NCBI GenBank assembly: GCA_947451385.1
Contig: CANFYZ010000007.1
Location: 1-63,481 of the forward strand
DNA: 63,481 nucleotides
From: Comamonadaceae bacterium
Lineage (GTDB): Bacteria > Pseudomonadota > Gammaproteobacteria > Burkholderiales > Burkholderiaceae_C
Reading direction: 5' to 3'
Part shown: piece after piece, positions 40,362 to 49,177 of the stretch
Layout of the letters: every line of letters starts with the position of its first letter
Position numbering within the stretch: position 1 is the stretch's first letter
Program-made: the position numbers and the translations under genes
The notes under the pieces: model-generated
The model's input: only the letters and a program-made list of their open reading frames with translations
The model's database searches: none
What the model was told of the DNA's origin: nothing

Positions 40362-40999
40362 GGCGTTTGAGGGGTTTGAGGCGCCTGCGGTGCCCCCCCA
40401 CCTCCAGGCAGTGCCGATTTGCCGCTGCTGGCGGTGGCCAAAAGGCCCGGCTCGCTCCACCGGCCCTGCGCCACATAGCGCAACCCCGCCTGAGCTTGTC
40501 CTGCCAAGGCGGGTGCGGCCGCGACCTCCAACAGGGTGGGGCTTTGCTGCCAGGGACCATGGGGCGAGAGCGCCTGCAAGAGTTGGTTGACGCCCTGAAC
40601 CGAGGTGGCGGGCCCTTGCAGTTGCCAAGCCGCCCCCTCCACCCGCCATTCCTGCACTTGCACATCAGCAGGCCACTGCGCTGCCATTTGTTTGTGAATG
40701 GCCACCAACCGCAAGGCACGCTGCCGCAAAGCCTGGACATGCAGCCCACTTTCTTGAAGTTGCCTGGCTTCTATTTGCGCTTGTTGCAGCTGAGCTGTTT
40801 GTTGCTGTAAGTCTTTCAACTGTGCCTGCGCGGCCTGGATACCGTCTTGCAACAGCGCGCGTTCGGCCTCTTGTGCGTGCATCAGCAGGGCCACCCAGGC
40901 CCCACCGCACAAAGCAGAAAAGCACCAACCCAGGCTCACCGTCCAGCGGCGCAAAGCGCTCGCCCTGTCCCCCAGGGGCAAAAGGTTCCAGGGACTCAT
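40358..40999 (-). CDS. pilN: Type IV pilus assembly protein PilN
   Basis: A 213-residue inner-membrane protein linking cytoplasmic PilM to periplasmic PilO. A short N-terminal segment SPWNLLPLGDRASALRRWT holds the NLLP motif that binds PilM, then one membrane segment (VSLGWCFSALCGGAWVALLMHA), a long Gln-rich coiled coil (QLKDLQQQTAQLQQAQIEARQLQ) and a small C-terminal domain. It starts by ATGA overlap with pilM. Confidence 0.88.
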   Translation of the reverse strand: MSPWNLLPLGDRASALRRWTVSLGWCFSALCGGAWVALLMHAQEAERALLQDGIQAAQAQLKDLQQQTAQLQQAQIEARQLQESGLHVQALRQRALRLVAIHKQMAAQWPADVQVQEWRVEGAAWQLQGPATSVQGVNQLLQALSPHGPWQQSPTLLEVAAAPALAGQAQAGLRYVAQGRWSEPGLLATASSGKSALPGGGGAPQAPQTPQTP

Positions 41000-41646
41000 G
41001 CACCCGCACCCTGGCGCGCCATTTCGCAGGCCAGATGCCACTGGGGTTTCAGGCCAGCGTCCATTCCAACAAGGTCTTGCTGGGCGGGTGGTTGTGCAGG
41101 CTCCAACCCCAATAAACACAAATGCAAACCTGCACTTCGGCTCATCTGCTGTGCCGCCTGCACCAAGACGCGAGGACAAGCCAGCCAAAGCACCTGCAAG
41201 GACGCTGTCGATGGGGCCCCCAGCGCCCCGGGCAAGGGGGCAACGACCACGCGGTAATCGAAGGCCACTTGGTCCCACGCCAGTGACAGCACCTCGCTGG
41301 CGCGCCAGTTCACTTGGGCACGGATATCGCGGTCAGGCAGATCCGCGTCCAGCTGCAAGCTTTGTTGCACGACGCGGTCCGCAGGCAGGCCCATGGCCAA
41401 TTTCTGACAGCGCATGCCCGAACGCCGCCACACACTCTGCACGGCAGCGCCCAGCCGGGCGGGGTCAATCTCGGTACCTGGCCCTTGCAGCGCGCCTTGC
41501 GGCCATTCCTCTTGGCCCCAGCGGTGGCCAGGGGAATGCGCTGGCCTGGTTGGACGCCACTCCACCAAAGACAGGCTCTGGGCGTTGAACGATAAACCCA
41601 AGCAAACAGGGACACGAAACCTCCATGAATCCCAGAACGTTTTCAT
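40996..41646 (-). CDS. pilM: PilM-like pilus assembly protein, shortened
   Basis: First gene of the pilus operon, directly before pilN. PilM is an actin-like ATPase of about 350 residues; this one has 216. The first part (CLGLSFNAQSLSLVEWRP) resembles the start of PilM, and ADRVVQQSLQLDADLPDRDIRAQVNWRASEVL and DQVAFDYRVV resemble the middle domain. The C-terminal ATP-binding lobes are not recognisable. The frame is intact and ends in the ATGA overlap with pilN, so this looks like a reduced but maintained gene rather than a broken one. GAGAGG precedes the ATG. Confidence 0.7.
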   Translation of the reverse strand: MKTFWDSWRFRVPVCLGLSFNAQSLSLVEWRPTRPAHSPGHRWGQEEWPQGALQGPGTEIDPARLGAAVQSVWRRSGMRCQKLAMGLPADRVVQQSLQLDADLPDRDIRAQVNWRASEVLSLAWDQVAFDYRVVVAPLPGALGAPSTASLQVLWLACPRVLVQAAQQMSRSAGLHLCLLGLEPAQPPAQQDLVGMDAGLKPQWHLACEMARQGAGA

Positions 41647-41728
41647 CGTGCCTCTCTGTCTTATTTTTTTGAATTATTAAGAATTCATTTTTTACCACCG
41701 ATAGATTGTTTTGAAAACAGGGTTAGCT

Positions 41729-41759
41729 TTGATATTCAAGGCTCGGGGGTTTTTATAAT
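41729..41759 (+). promoter_or_regulatory. Candidate mrcA promoter
   Basis: TATAAT at 41754-41759 is a perfect -10, with TTGATA at 41729-41734 as the best -35 though the spacer is 19 bp. It lies in the divergent pilM/mrcA gap, 26 bp before the PBP1A ATG. Confidence 0.5.
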
Positions 41760-41785
41760 GAGACGCGCTCTCTTGCGCCCAGCCC

Positions 41786-44185
41786 ATGCCAAACTCACCT
41801 CAAAACGCAGCCTCCAAGACCGATCGCCCAGCCGTCACGCCCCGCCATTGGCTGGTCAGCATCTTGTTGTGGATTGTCGGATTGGGTGTGGCAGGTGTGC
41901 TGTCCCTGGTCCTGATCACGGGCGTGTCCTTGGTCATGGCCTACCCCAATTTGCCAGACATCTCTGATCTGGCCGAGTACAGCCCCAAATTGCCGCTGCG
42001 CATTTTCACCGCCGAGGGGGATTTGATTGGCGAATTTGGTGAGGAGCGTCGCAACCTCACACCGATCAACGAAATCCCGCAAATCATGAAGGACGCGGTG
42101 CTGTCGATCGAAGACGCCCGCTTTTACCAGCATGGCGGCGTCGATTATTTGGGCATCGTGCGGGCCGGATTGGCCAACTTGGGCAAGCGCAAGAGCCAGG
42201 GCGCCTCGACCATCACCATGCAGGTGGCGCGCAATGTGTACCTGTCCACCGAGAAAACCTACACCCGCAAGATTTACGAAATCTTGCTGACCTTCAAGCT
42301 GGAACACATGTTGACCAAGGACCAAATCTTGGAAATCTACATGAATCAGATTTTCTTGGGCAACCGGGCTTATGGCTTTGCCTCGGCCTCGGAGGCCTAC
42401 TTTGGCAAACCGCTGAAAGACATCACCATTGCTGAAGCCGCCATGCTGGCGGGTTTGCCCAAAGCGCCCTCGGCCTACAACCCCATCAGCAATCCCAAGC
42501 GGGCCACCGTGCGTCAGCAGTACATCATTGAGCGCATGCTGGAGAATAAATTCATCACCTCCGCGCAAGCCGAAAAAGCCAAAGCGGAAGTCCTGCACAT
42601 CCGCTCCAGTGCGGACAAACAGAAAGTCCACGCCGAATATGTGGCCGAAACTGTGCGTCAGTTGATTTACGCCCAATACGGCAACGAGACTTACACCCGC
42701 GGCATGAACGTCTTCACCACGCTGAATTCGGTGGACCAAGATGCGGCCTACAAAGCCCTGCGTCAGGGCATCATGGATTTTGAGCGGCGTCAGATTTACC
42801 GCGGTCCTGAAAAATTTGTCACCCTGCCCGCCAATCTCAAAGACTTGGAAGATGCGATTGACGAAGCCCTGGAAGAAACCCCAGACAACGGTGACCTGAT
42901 GTCGGCCGTGGTGTTGGAAGCGTCGCCGCGCAAAGTGGTGGCGGTGCGGCAAAACGGTGAGCAGTTTGAGATCACCGGCGAGGGCCTGCGCCCAGCGCAA
43001 TCTGGCTTATCGGACAAAGCCTCCCCCACCATTCAAATTCGGCGCGGTGCCGTGATTCGTGTGGTCAAACAAGCCAAGGGTTGGGAGATCACGCAGTTGC
43101 CCGAGGTCGAAGGAGCGCTTGTGGCGCTGAACCCCAAAGACGGCTCTATCAAAGCTTTGGTGGGCGGCTTTGATTTTGTGAAAAACAAATTCAACCACGT
43201 GACCCAAGCTTGGCGCCAACCCGGCTCGAGCTTCAAACCCTTCATTTATTCGGCAGCGCTGGAAAAAGGCTTCACGCCGGCCACCGTGGTGAACGATGCC
43301 CCTTTGTTTTTTGATGCCGGCGTGACCGGCGGTCAGCCCTGGGAGCCCAAAAACTACGACGGCACGTTTGACGGGCCGATGACGCTGCGCCGTGGCTTGG
43401 CCAAATCCAAAAACATGATTTCGATTCGGGTGTTGCAATCGGTGGGCGCTCGCAATGCCCAAGACTGGATTACCCACTTTGGATTTGAGGCAGAAAAGCA
43501 CCCGGCCTATCTCACCATGGCTTTGGGTGCGGGCTCGGTCACACCGATGCAAATGGCCACAGGTTATGCAGTGTTTGCGAATGGCGGCTACAAAGTGCCG
43601 CCTTTTTTGATTTCCAAAATCACCGACCAGCGCGGCAAAGTGCTGATTCAAACAGCACCTGCCGAGATCACCGAAGAGCAGCGCGTGATTCCAGCCCGGA
43701 ATGCCTTCACCATGACCAGCTTGTTGCAAGAGGTGACCCGCTCGGGCACCGCGGCGCGCGCCCAAGCCACCCTCAAACGACCTGATGTGTATGGCAAAAC
43801 CGGTACCACCAACGACGCCATGGACGCCTGGTTTGCCGGCTACCAACCTCAATTGGCGGCGATCGTGTGGATCGGCTATGACACCCCGCGCAAGCTGGGC
43901 GACCGAGAGACCGGTGGCGGATTGAGTTTGCCGATTTGGATCCGTTTCATGGAAACCGCGCTGCGCAACATCCCAGTGCAAGAACCCAGCGCGCCCGAGG
44001 GCTTGGTGCAAGTCAACGGCGAGTGGTATTTCACCGAGCACGGCGCCAATGGCGGTGTCCGCAACTTGGGCGGCACGAGCGCCACAGGCGCCCCGAATGC
44101 CAACGGCAAACCAGACGGTGACGCCCCCGCCCCCCTGCCCAAGGGCGATGAGCGTTCCCGCATCCTGGATCTGTTCCGAAATTGA
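41786..44185 (+). CDS. mrcA: Penicillin-binding protein 1A (bifunctional)
   Basis: A 799-residue class A PBP that polymerises and cross-links peptidoglycan. After a membrane anchor (LLWIVGLGVAGVLSLVLITGVSLVMAY) comes the GT51 transglycosylase with EDARFYQHGGVD and KSQGASTITMQVARN, an OB-like insert, then the transpeptidase with SSFK (nucleophile Ser), SKN and KTGTTN motifs. The tail is low-complexity Gly/Asn/Pro. It is divergent from the pilMNO-PQ operon, a standard proteobacterial arrangement. Confidence 0.97.
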   Translation: MPNSPQNAASKTDRPAVTPRHWLVSILLWIVGLGVAGVLSLVLITGVSLVMAYPNLPDISDLAEYSPKLPLRIFTAEGDLIGEFGEERRNLTPINEIPQIMKDAVLSIEDARFYQHGGVDYLGIVRAGLANLGKRKSQGASTITMQVARNVYLSTEKTYTRKIYEILLTFKLEHMLTKDQILEIYMNQIFLGNRAYGFASASEAYFGKPLKDITIAEAAMLAGLPKAPSAYNPISNPKRATVRQQYIIERMLENKFITSAQAEKAKAEVLHIRSSADKQKVHAEYVAETVRQLIYAQYGNETYTRGMNVFTTLNSVDQDAAYKALRQGIMDFERRQIYRGPEKFVTLPANLKDLEDAIDEALEETPDNGDLMSAVVLEASPRKVVAVRQNGEQFEITGEGLRPAQSGLSDKASPTIQIRRGAVIRVVKQAKGWEITQLPEVEGALVALNPKDGSIKALVGGFDFVKNKFNHVTQAWRQPGSSFKPFIYSAALEKGFTPATVVNDAPLFFDAGVTGGQPWEPKNYDGTFDGPMTLRRGLAKSKNMISIRVLQSVGARNAQDWITHFGFEAEKHPAYLTMALGAGSVTPMQMATGYAVFANGGYKVPPFLISKITDQRGKVLIQTAPAEITEEQRVIPARNAFTMTSLLQEVTRSGTAARAQATLKRPDVYGKTGTTNDAMDAWFAGYQPQLAAIVWIGYDTPRKLGDRETGGGLSLPIWIRFMETALRNIPVQEPSAPEGLVQVNGEWYFTEHGANGGVRNLGGTSATGAPNANGKPDGDAPAPLPKGDERSRILDLFRN

Positions 44186-44193
44186 ACGTGCGC

Positions 44194-44538
44194 TCAGCCC
44201 AAAGTTGACGCTGACTTGAACACCAACGGCAGACCGGCTTGCTCGGACGCATAGCGACTCAAATTGGCAAAAAACTCACCCTGGCCCTTGGTGTCCTGCC
44301 AAGTTCCTTCAACCAACTTGTAGTGATAGCCACCCGACTTCGCCGCCATCCAGACCTCGTGCAATGGTTTTTGCAGGTTCAAAATGATTTGGCTGCGGTT
44401 GGCAAAGCTCAATGTGATCATGCCGCCCGTCCTTTGGTTGTCGATGTCCGCATCGGTTTCCTCGTTGAGACGGTCACAGGCTTGTTCAACGGCCAACAAA
44501 AGATGTTCAGCTTGGTCTAGGAATTCGAGATCGGTCAT
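44194..44538 (-). CDS. cyaY: CyaY frataxin homologue
   Basis: A 114-residue iron-binding regulator of iron-sulfur cluster assembly. The acidic first helix ([31 protein letters not shown]) and the sheet [36 protein letters not shown] are diagnostic. Start ATG 44538 is chosen by alignment to the family; ATG 44553 in frame would add five residues and would overlap the lptM start codon. It converges on mrcA with 8 bp between stops. Confidence 0.93.
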   Translation of the reverse strand: MTDLEFLDQAEHLLLAVEQACDRLNEETDADIDNQRTGGMITLSFANRSQIILNLQKPLHEVWMAAKSGGYHYKLVEGTWQDTKGQGEFFANLSRYASEQAGLPLVFKSASTLG

Positions 44539-44551
44539 TACAATTTGGTGC

Positions 44552-44776
44552 ATGTTGAAGGTGGGTTCAATTTTAGTCATTCGCTCCGGACTGGCACTTT
44601 GCGTGTTGGCGGTGCTCGGCTGCGGCCAAAAAGGCCCCTTGGAAAAACCCTCTGGCGAAGCCGCCATGGGACGCGCCACGTTGATTGAGACCTTGACCCC
44701 TGACGCCATGCGCCAGCACCAAGCGTCGCCGCCCACTTCCCCACCCCCTGTTTCACCCCCACCTGTTTCACGATGA
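44552..44776 (+). CDS. lptM: LptM-like small lipoprotein
   Basis: A 74-residue lipoprotein. The signal ([18 protein letters not shown]) and the mature start [10 protein letters not shown] are the family hallmark; LptM assists LptD maturation in lipopolysaccharide transport. The tail is Pro/Ser-rich. It sits before lysA as in most proteobacteria and overlaps it by ATGA. Its start lies 13 bp from, and divergent to, that of cyaY. Confidence 0.9.
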   Translation: MLKVGSILVIRSGLALCVLAVLGCGQKGPLEKPSGEAAMGRATLIETLTPDAMRQHQASPPTSPPPVSPPPVSR

Positions 44777-46050
44777 CCGTCTCCACACTCCCGGGCCACC
44801 CTTTTATTGCCTACCAAGATGGTGCGCTTTGCGTGGAGCAAGTTCGTTTGTCGGATCTGGCCCAGACCCATGGCACCCCGTTGTTCGTGTACTCGAAAGC
44901 GGCCATGCTGTCGGCCCTGGCTGCCTACCAGCGCGGTTTTGCGGGCCGCCAGGCGCAGATTTGCTACGCCATGAAAGCCAATTCCAGCCTGGCTGTGTTG
45001 CAAGTCTTTGCCCAAGCCGGTTGTGGATTTGACATCGTCTCGGCGGGTGAACTGGCGCGGGTGCTGGCGGCTGGCGGCGATCCGGCGAAAGTTATTTTTT
45101 CAGGCGTGGGTAAAACCCGCGCAGAAATGCAGCAAGCCTTGCAAGTGGGCATTGGCTGCTTCAACGTGGAAAGCACGGCCGAGTTGGACGTGCTGAGCCA
45201 GGTGGCCACCGCCATGGGTCGCACAGCGCCAGTGAGTCTGCGCGTGAACCCGAACGTGGACCCCAAAACGCACCCTTATATTTCCACCGGCCTGAAAGGC
45301 AATAAGTTTGGCGTGGCGCACGAAGACACCGTGCGCATTTACCAACACGCGGCCAGCCTGCCGGGCCTGAAAGTGGTGGGCATTGACTGCCATATCGGCT
45401 CACAAATCACCGAGGTCACCCCCTATCTGGATGCGATGGACCGGGTGCTGGACCTGGTCACCGAGATCGAGGCCGCAGGGGTGCCGATTCACCACATCGA
45501 CTTTGGTGGGGGTCTGGGCATCAACTACAACGGCGACACGCCCCCCGAGGCCGACGCCTTGTGGGCCCAGTTGCTGGCCAAGTTGGATGCGCGCGGTTTT
45601 GGCGACCGTCAACTGATGATCGAACCCGGCCGCTCCTTGGTCGGCAATGCCGGGGTCTGCTTGAGCGAGGTGCTGTACCTCAAGCCGGGGGAGCAAAAAA
45701 ACTTTTGCATCATCGATGCGGCGATGAACGATTTACCGCGTCCGGCCATGTACCAAGCGTTTCACCACATCACGCCCTTGCAAGTGCGCGAAGGTGCAGG
45801 CACGCTGTACGACGTGGTGGGTCCGATCTGTGAGAGCGGCGACTGGATCGGCCGCGAACGCACACTCAATGTGCAGCCCGGTGATGTGCTGGCGGTGCTG
45901 TCGGCCGGGGCCTACTGCATGAGCATGTCCAGCAACTACAACACCCGAGGCCGCGCCGCAGAGGTGCTGGTGGACGGCGCGCAAGTGCATTTGATTCGCC
46001 AACGTGAATCGGTGTTCGACACCTTCCAGCTAGAACATTTGGTCGGCTGA
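44773..46050 (+). CDS. lysA: Diaminopimelate decarboxylase
   Basis: PLP enzyme making lysine from meso-DAP. The 425-residue protein has the PLP lysine in [48 protein letters not shown], and [11 protein letters not shown] with the conserved Cys at the dimer active site. It is co-translated with lptM (ATGA). Confidence 0.97.
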   Translation: MTVSTLPGHPFIAYQDGALCVEQVRLSDLAQTHGTPLFVYSKAAMLSALAAYQRGFAGRQAQICYAMKANSSLAVLQVFAQAGCGFDIVSAGELARVLAAGGDPAKVIFSGVGKTRAEMQQALQVGIGCFNVESTAELDVLSQVATAMGRTAPVSLRVNPNVDPKTHPYISTGLKGNKFGVAHEDTVRIYQHAASLPGLKVVGIDCHIGSQITEVTPYLDAMDRVLDLVTEIEAAGVPIHHIDFGGGLGINYNGDTPPEADALWAQLLAKLDARGFGDRQLMIEPGRSLVGNAGVCLSEVLYLKPGEQKNFCIIDAAMNDLPRPAMYQAFHHITPLQVREGAGTLYDVVGPICESGDWIGRERTLNVQPGDVLAVLSAGAYCMSMSSNYNTRGRAAEVLVDGAQVHLIRQRESVFDTFQLEHLVG

Positions 46051-46063
46051 TTCAGACCGCGCT

Positions 46064-46080
46064 GGCGGCATATGGCCGCC
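46064..46080. terminator. Hairpin between convergent lysA and msrQ
   Basis: GGCGGC (46064-46069) and GCCGCC (46075-46080) form a 6-bp GC stem with a 5-nt loop in the 52-bp convergent gap. No T-run follows on either strand, so it may act with Rho or only as a transcript-end structure. Confidence 0.3.
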
Positions 46081-46102
46081 TATGGCCGTCAATGACCAGG
46101 CC

Positions 46103-46747
46103 TCAGCGCAAGGGTCGGCGCAAGGCTCGGCGCACGCGCCAGCCCAGCAAGCTGCCCAAAATCACCGCATAGACCGCCACTTCGGCAAAGTTCTGTTTAC
46201 CTGCGCGCATCCAAAAAAAATGCAGCACGGCCAACAGGGCCACCGCGTAGACCAGCCGGTGCAGAGCCTGCCAACGTTGCCCCCCCAGCCAGCGAATCGC
46301 TGCGTTGAACGAAGTGGCCGCCAACACGCTCAGCAACAAGAACGCCGTAAAACCCACCCAAATGAACGGCCGTTTGACGATGTCAGCCGTGATGTCGGGC
46401 AGATCCCAGCCCATGTCAAACCAGGCATAGCAAACCAGGTGCAGGCTGGCATAGAAAAATGTGAACAGGCCCAGCATGCGCCGCAAACGAGCCAGCTCCG
46501 GCAAACCGAAAGTCACCCGCAAGGGCGTCACCGCCAACGCCAGGCACAGCGCACGCAGCGTCCAATCGCCGGTAGCGCGAATCAAAAATTCGGCCGGATT
46601 CGCGCCCAGCGCGTCCAGCCCCAGCCCGCGCAGCAACCACGCCAGGGGGCCGAGACAGATTAAAAACAGCATCGGTTTGACCCAGCCCGAGCGCAGCAAA
46701 GGACGCAGGGCGGCCAGCCCTTGGGGAGGCAATCGCCACACGGTCAA
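46103..46747 (-). CDS. msrQ: MsrQ haem-binding membrane subunit
   Basis: A 214-residue ferric-reductase-like membrane protein with about six segments that passes quinone-derived electrons to periplasmic Msr[54 protein letters not shown] carries haem His, and [21 protein letters not shown] another pair. The start is TTG 46747, overlapping the msrP stop (TTGA); GTG 46741 is an alternative. Confidence 0.92.
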   Translation of the reverse strand: MTVWRLPPQGLAALRPLLRSGWVKPMLFLICLGPLAWLLRGLGLDALGANPAEFLIRATGDWTLRALCLALAVTPLRVTFGLPELARLRRMLGLFTFFYASLHLVCYAWFDMGWDLPDITADIVKRPFIWVGFTAFLLLSVLAATSFNAAIRWLGGQRWQALHRLVYAVALLAVLHFFWMRAGKQNFAEVAVYAVILGSLLGWRVRRALRRPLR

Positions 46748-47754
46748 TAAAACTTTTTCAAGTCCATGCCCGCATACATCTGCCCCACCTGCGGTTCATA
46801 GCCGTTGAACATCAGGGTCTTGCGTTTCTTGGCGAACAAGCCGCCTTCGTCGCCAATGCGGCGTTCGGTGGCCTGGCTCCAGCGCGGATGATCGACGTTG
46901 GGATTCACGTTGGAATAAAAACCGTACTCTTGCACCGCCGCCTTGACCCAGGCGGTGGCCGGCATCTGTTCGACAAAACGAATTTTGACCAGACTCTTGC
47001 CGCTTTTGAAGCCGTATTTCCAAGGCACGACCAGGCGCACCGGCGCACCATTTTGTTTGGGCAGGACCTCGCCATACATGCCAAACGACAGCAGCGTCAG
47101 CGGGTGCATGGCTTCGTCCAGTCGCAAGCCTTCTACATAAGGCCAATCCAAATTACCGGAGCGCACACCGGGCATGGTTTTGGAATCGGCCTGGGTCACG
47201 AACTCGACGAATTTGGCGTTGCCGGTGGGCTCCACTTTGCGGATCAGCTCCAGCAGCGAATAGCCCACCCAAGGAATCACCATGGACCAGCCCTCAACGC
47301 AGCGCATGCGGTAAATGCGCTCTTCCATGGGGCTGAGTTTCAGCAAATCTTCCAGGGTGTATTTGCCAGGACGCTTGACCAGGCCTTCCACCTCCACCGT
47401 CCAGGGGCTGGTTTGCAAGGTGTGCGCATGGCGGGCAGGATCGGCTTTGTCGTAGCCAAATTCGTAAAAGTTGTTGTAGCTGCTGGCATCTTTGTAGGCG
47501 GTGACCTTGTCGACCGACATCGCTCCCGCCACCTGAGAAGAGACACTCGCCAAAGCAGGCAGGACCCCGGGCCGAGGGGTGAGCGCCAGCGCCTGGCGGT
47601 CCGCCCAACCCGCAGCGGCGAGGCCGGTGGCCCCCCAAGCCAGGCTTTTCAAGATGTCGCGGCGTTGCAGATACACGCTGTGGGGCGTGATCTCGTGGCT
47701 CAGCGGATGGACAAAGCCCTGGCGGGCCGCGAAGGAAGCGTAGCGTGAGCGCAT
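46744..47754 (-). CDS. msrP: MsrP periplasmic methionine sulfoxide reductase
   Basis: Molybdopterin enzyme that repairs oxidised methionine in periplasmic proteins. The 336-residue precursor has a Tat signal ([19 protein letters not shown]), the Mo-ligand Cys in [17 protein letters not shown], and the sulfite-oxidase fold with [22 protein letters not shown]. It is followed by msrQ with a stop/start overlap. The start ATG 47754 is preferred over the ATG 33 bp upstream. Confidence 0.93.
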   Translation of the reverse strand: MRSRYASFAARQGFVHPLSHEITPHSVYLQRRDILKSLAWGATGLAAAGWADRQALALTPRPGVLPALASVSSQVAGAMSVDKVTAYKDASSYNNFYEFGYDKADPARHAHTLQTSPWTVEVEGLVKRPGKYTLEDLLKLSPMEERIYRMRCVEGWSMVIPWVGYSLLELIRKVEPTGNAKFVEFVTQADSKTMPGVRSGNLDWPYVEGLRLDEAMHPLTLLSFGMYGEVLPKQNGAPVRLVVPWKYGFKSGKSLVKIRFVEQMPATAWVKAAVQEYGFYSNVNPNVDHPRWSQATERRIGDEGGLFAKKRKTLMFNGYEPQVGQMYAGMDLKKFY

Positions 47755-47866
47755 GAGGTGTCTTTCAGGTGCAGACTGTAGATGCACAGCATTGTGTCAA
47801 ACAGGACTTCGCCGCCCCCCAGTGCAGCTGACAGCCCTAAACAAAGAAGGCCTTCCCCAGCCCGAC

Positions 47867-49177
47867 TCACAGGGTGCCGTAGCTGTGCAAACCGCTGAGG
47901 AACATGTTCACGCCCAGGAAGGCAAAAGAAGTGATGCCCAAGCCCCCCAGCGCCCACCATGCGGCCACCGTGCCGCGCAAACCCTTCATCAGGCGCATGT
48001 GCAGCCAGGCCGCATAGTTGAGCCAAACGATCAGGGCCCAAGTTTCTTTCGGGTCCCAACTCCAGTAGCCGCCCCAGGCTTCGGCGGCCCACAGGGCACC
48101 CAACACGGTGGCGATGGTGAAGAAGGCAAAACCCACCGCGATGGATTTGTACATCATGTCGTCCAACACCTCAAAGCGCGGCAGCCGTGCGGCAATGCGC
48201 TCACGGCCCCACAAAATGCTGGCCACCACCAAGGCCGAAATACCGAAGTACACCGCCCAGTAGTCGCTCAACGCCGCGATCCCGGCCTTGCGAAACACAA
48301 AGGGCTCGAAACACAACACCATGCCCAACAGCCACAGCGGAGCCAGCTTGTACCAACGGGTTTGGCCGGCAGTTTGTTTGATCAAGTAGGCGAAAGCCAC
48401 CATCGCCGCCAGCGCAAACGTGCCGTAGCCGATGAAGTTGGCGGGCACGTGCAGCTTCATCCACCAACTCTTCAGGGCAGGCACCAGAGGCTGGATTTCA
48501 TGGGCTTCACGCACCAGGGTGTACCAGAGCAAAAAGCCGACCGCAGCGCTGACCACCAGCATCACAAATGCGCCCAAAGAACGGGTTTGGTATTGGGCTT
48601 CGTAGTACAGGTAAAACGTGGTGGTCATCCAGCAAAACAGCACGAACACCTCGTACAAATTGCTCACCGGAATGTGCCCAATGTCGGCGCCGATCAAATA
48701 GCTTTCGTACCAGCGCACCAGGGTGCCGACCAGGGCCAGCGTCACCGAAGCCCAAGCAATGCGCGAGCCCAGCGTTTCCAGCGAGTCGCTGTGCGAAGAC
48801 AGCAGCATGCCGCCCCAGTAAAACACGGTGCTGATGAAGACCAGCATGCTCATCCACAAAATCGCCGATTGGCTGGACAAAAAGTATTTGAGAACAAACA
48901 CGTCGTCAGCCCGGGCCAATTCCCCTTGGTAGGTGTACACGGCCAGCAGCGCCAGCGCCGCCACGCCCAGCATCAACTGGCGCAGGGGGCGCCAAAACCA
49001 GCCCAGCCAGACCACGGCGGGCACGCTGGCCACCAAAATAGCTTGCTCGTAACCGTCCATCGCGGCTTGGTAGCGTGACATCGACAGCACCATGCCCAAC
49101 AGCGCCAGCAGCGCAAAGCCCCAGTCCATCAGACTGCGCTGCGAGAAGTAGCCCGGATTCAAAGTGATGGTGTTCAT
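47867..49177 (-). CDS. ccsB: Cytochrome c biogenesis protein CcsB/CcsA (haem handling)
   Basis: System II cytochrome c maturation. A 436-residue multispanning protein with the WWD haem-binding motif (AEAWGGYWSWDPKETWALIVW), conserved periplasmic His in LHVPANFIGYG and NYAAWLH, and ADIGHIPVSNLYEVFVLFCW. It pairs with ResB upstream (overlap 4 bp). Confidence 0.94.
   Translation of the reverse strand: MNTITLNPGYFSQRSLMDWGFALLALLGMVLSMSRYQAAMDGYEQAILVASVPAVVWLGWFWRPLRQLMLGVAALALLAVYTYQGELARADDVFVLKYFLSSQSAILWMSMLVFISTVFYWGGMLLSSHSDSLETLGSRIAWASVTLALVGTLVRWYESYLIGADIGHIPVSNLYEVFVLFCWMTTTFYLYYEAQYQTRSLGAFVMLVVSAAVGFLLWYTLVREAHEIQPLVPALKSWWMKLHVPANFIGYGTFALAAMVAFAYLIKQTAGQTRWYKLAPLWLLGMVLCFEPFVFRKAGIAALSDYWAVYFGISALVVASILWGRERIAARLPRFEVLDDMMYKSIAVGFAFFTIATVLGALWAAEAWGGYWSWDPKETWALIVWLNYAAWLHMRLMKGLRGTVAAWWALGGLGITSFAFLGVNMFLSGLHSYGTL

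Noticed and set aside
44539..45015. Upstream extension of cyaY across lptM and lysA
   Set aside because: Antisense to lptM and lysA; the frataxin fold starts at MTDLEF.
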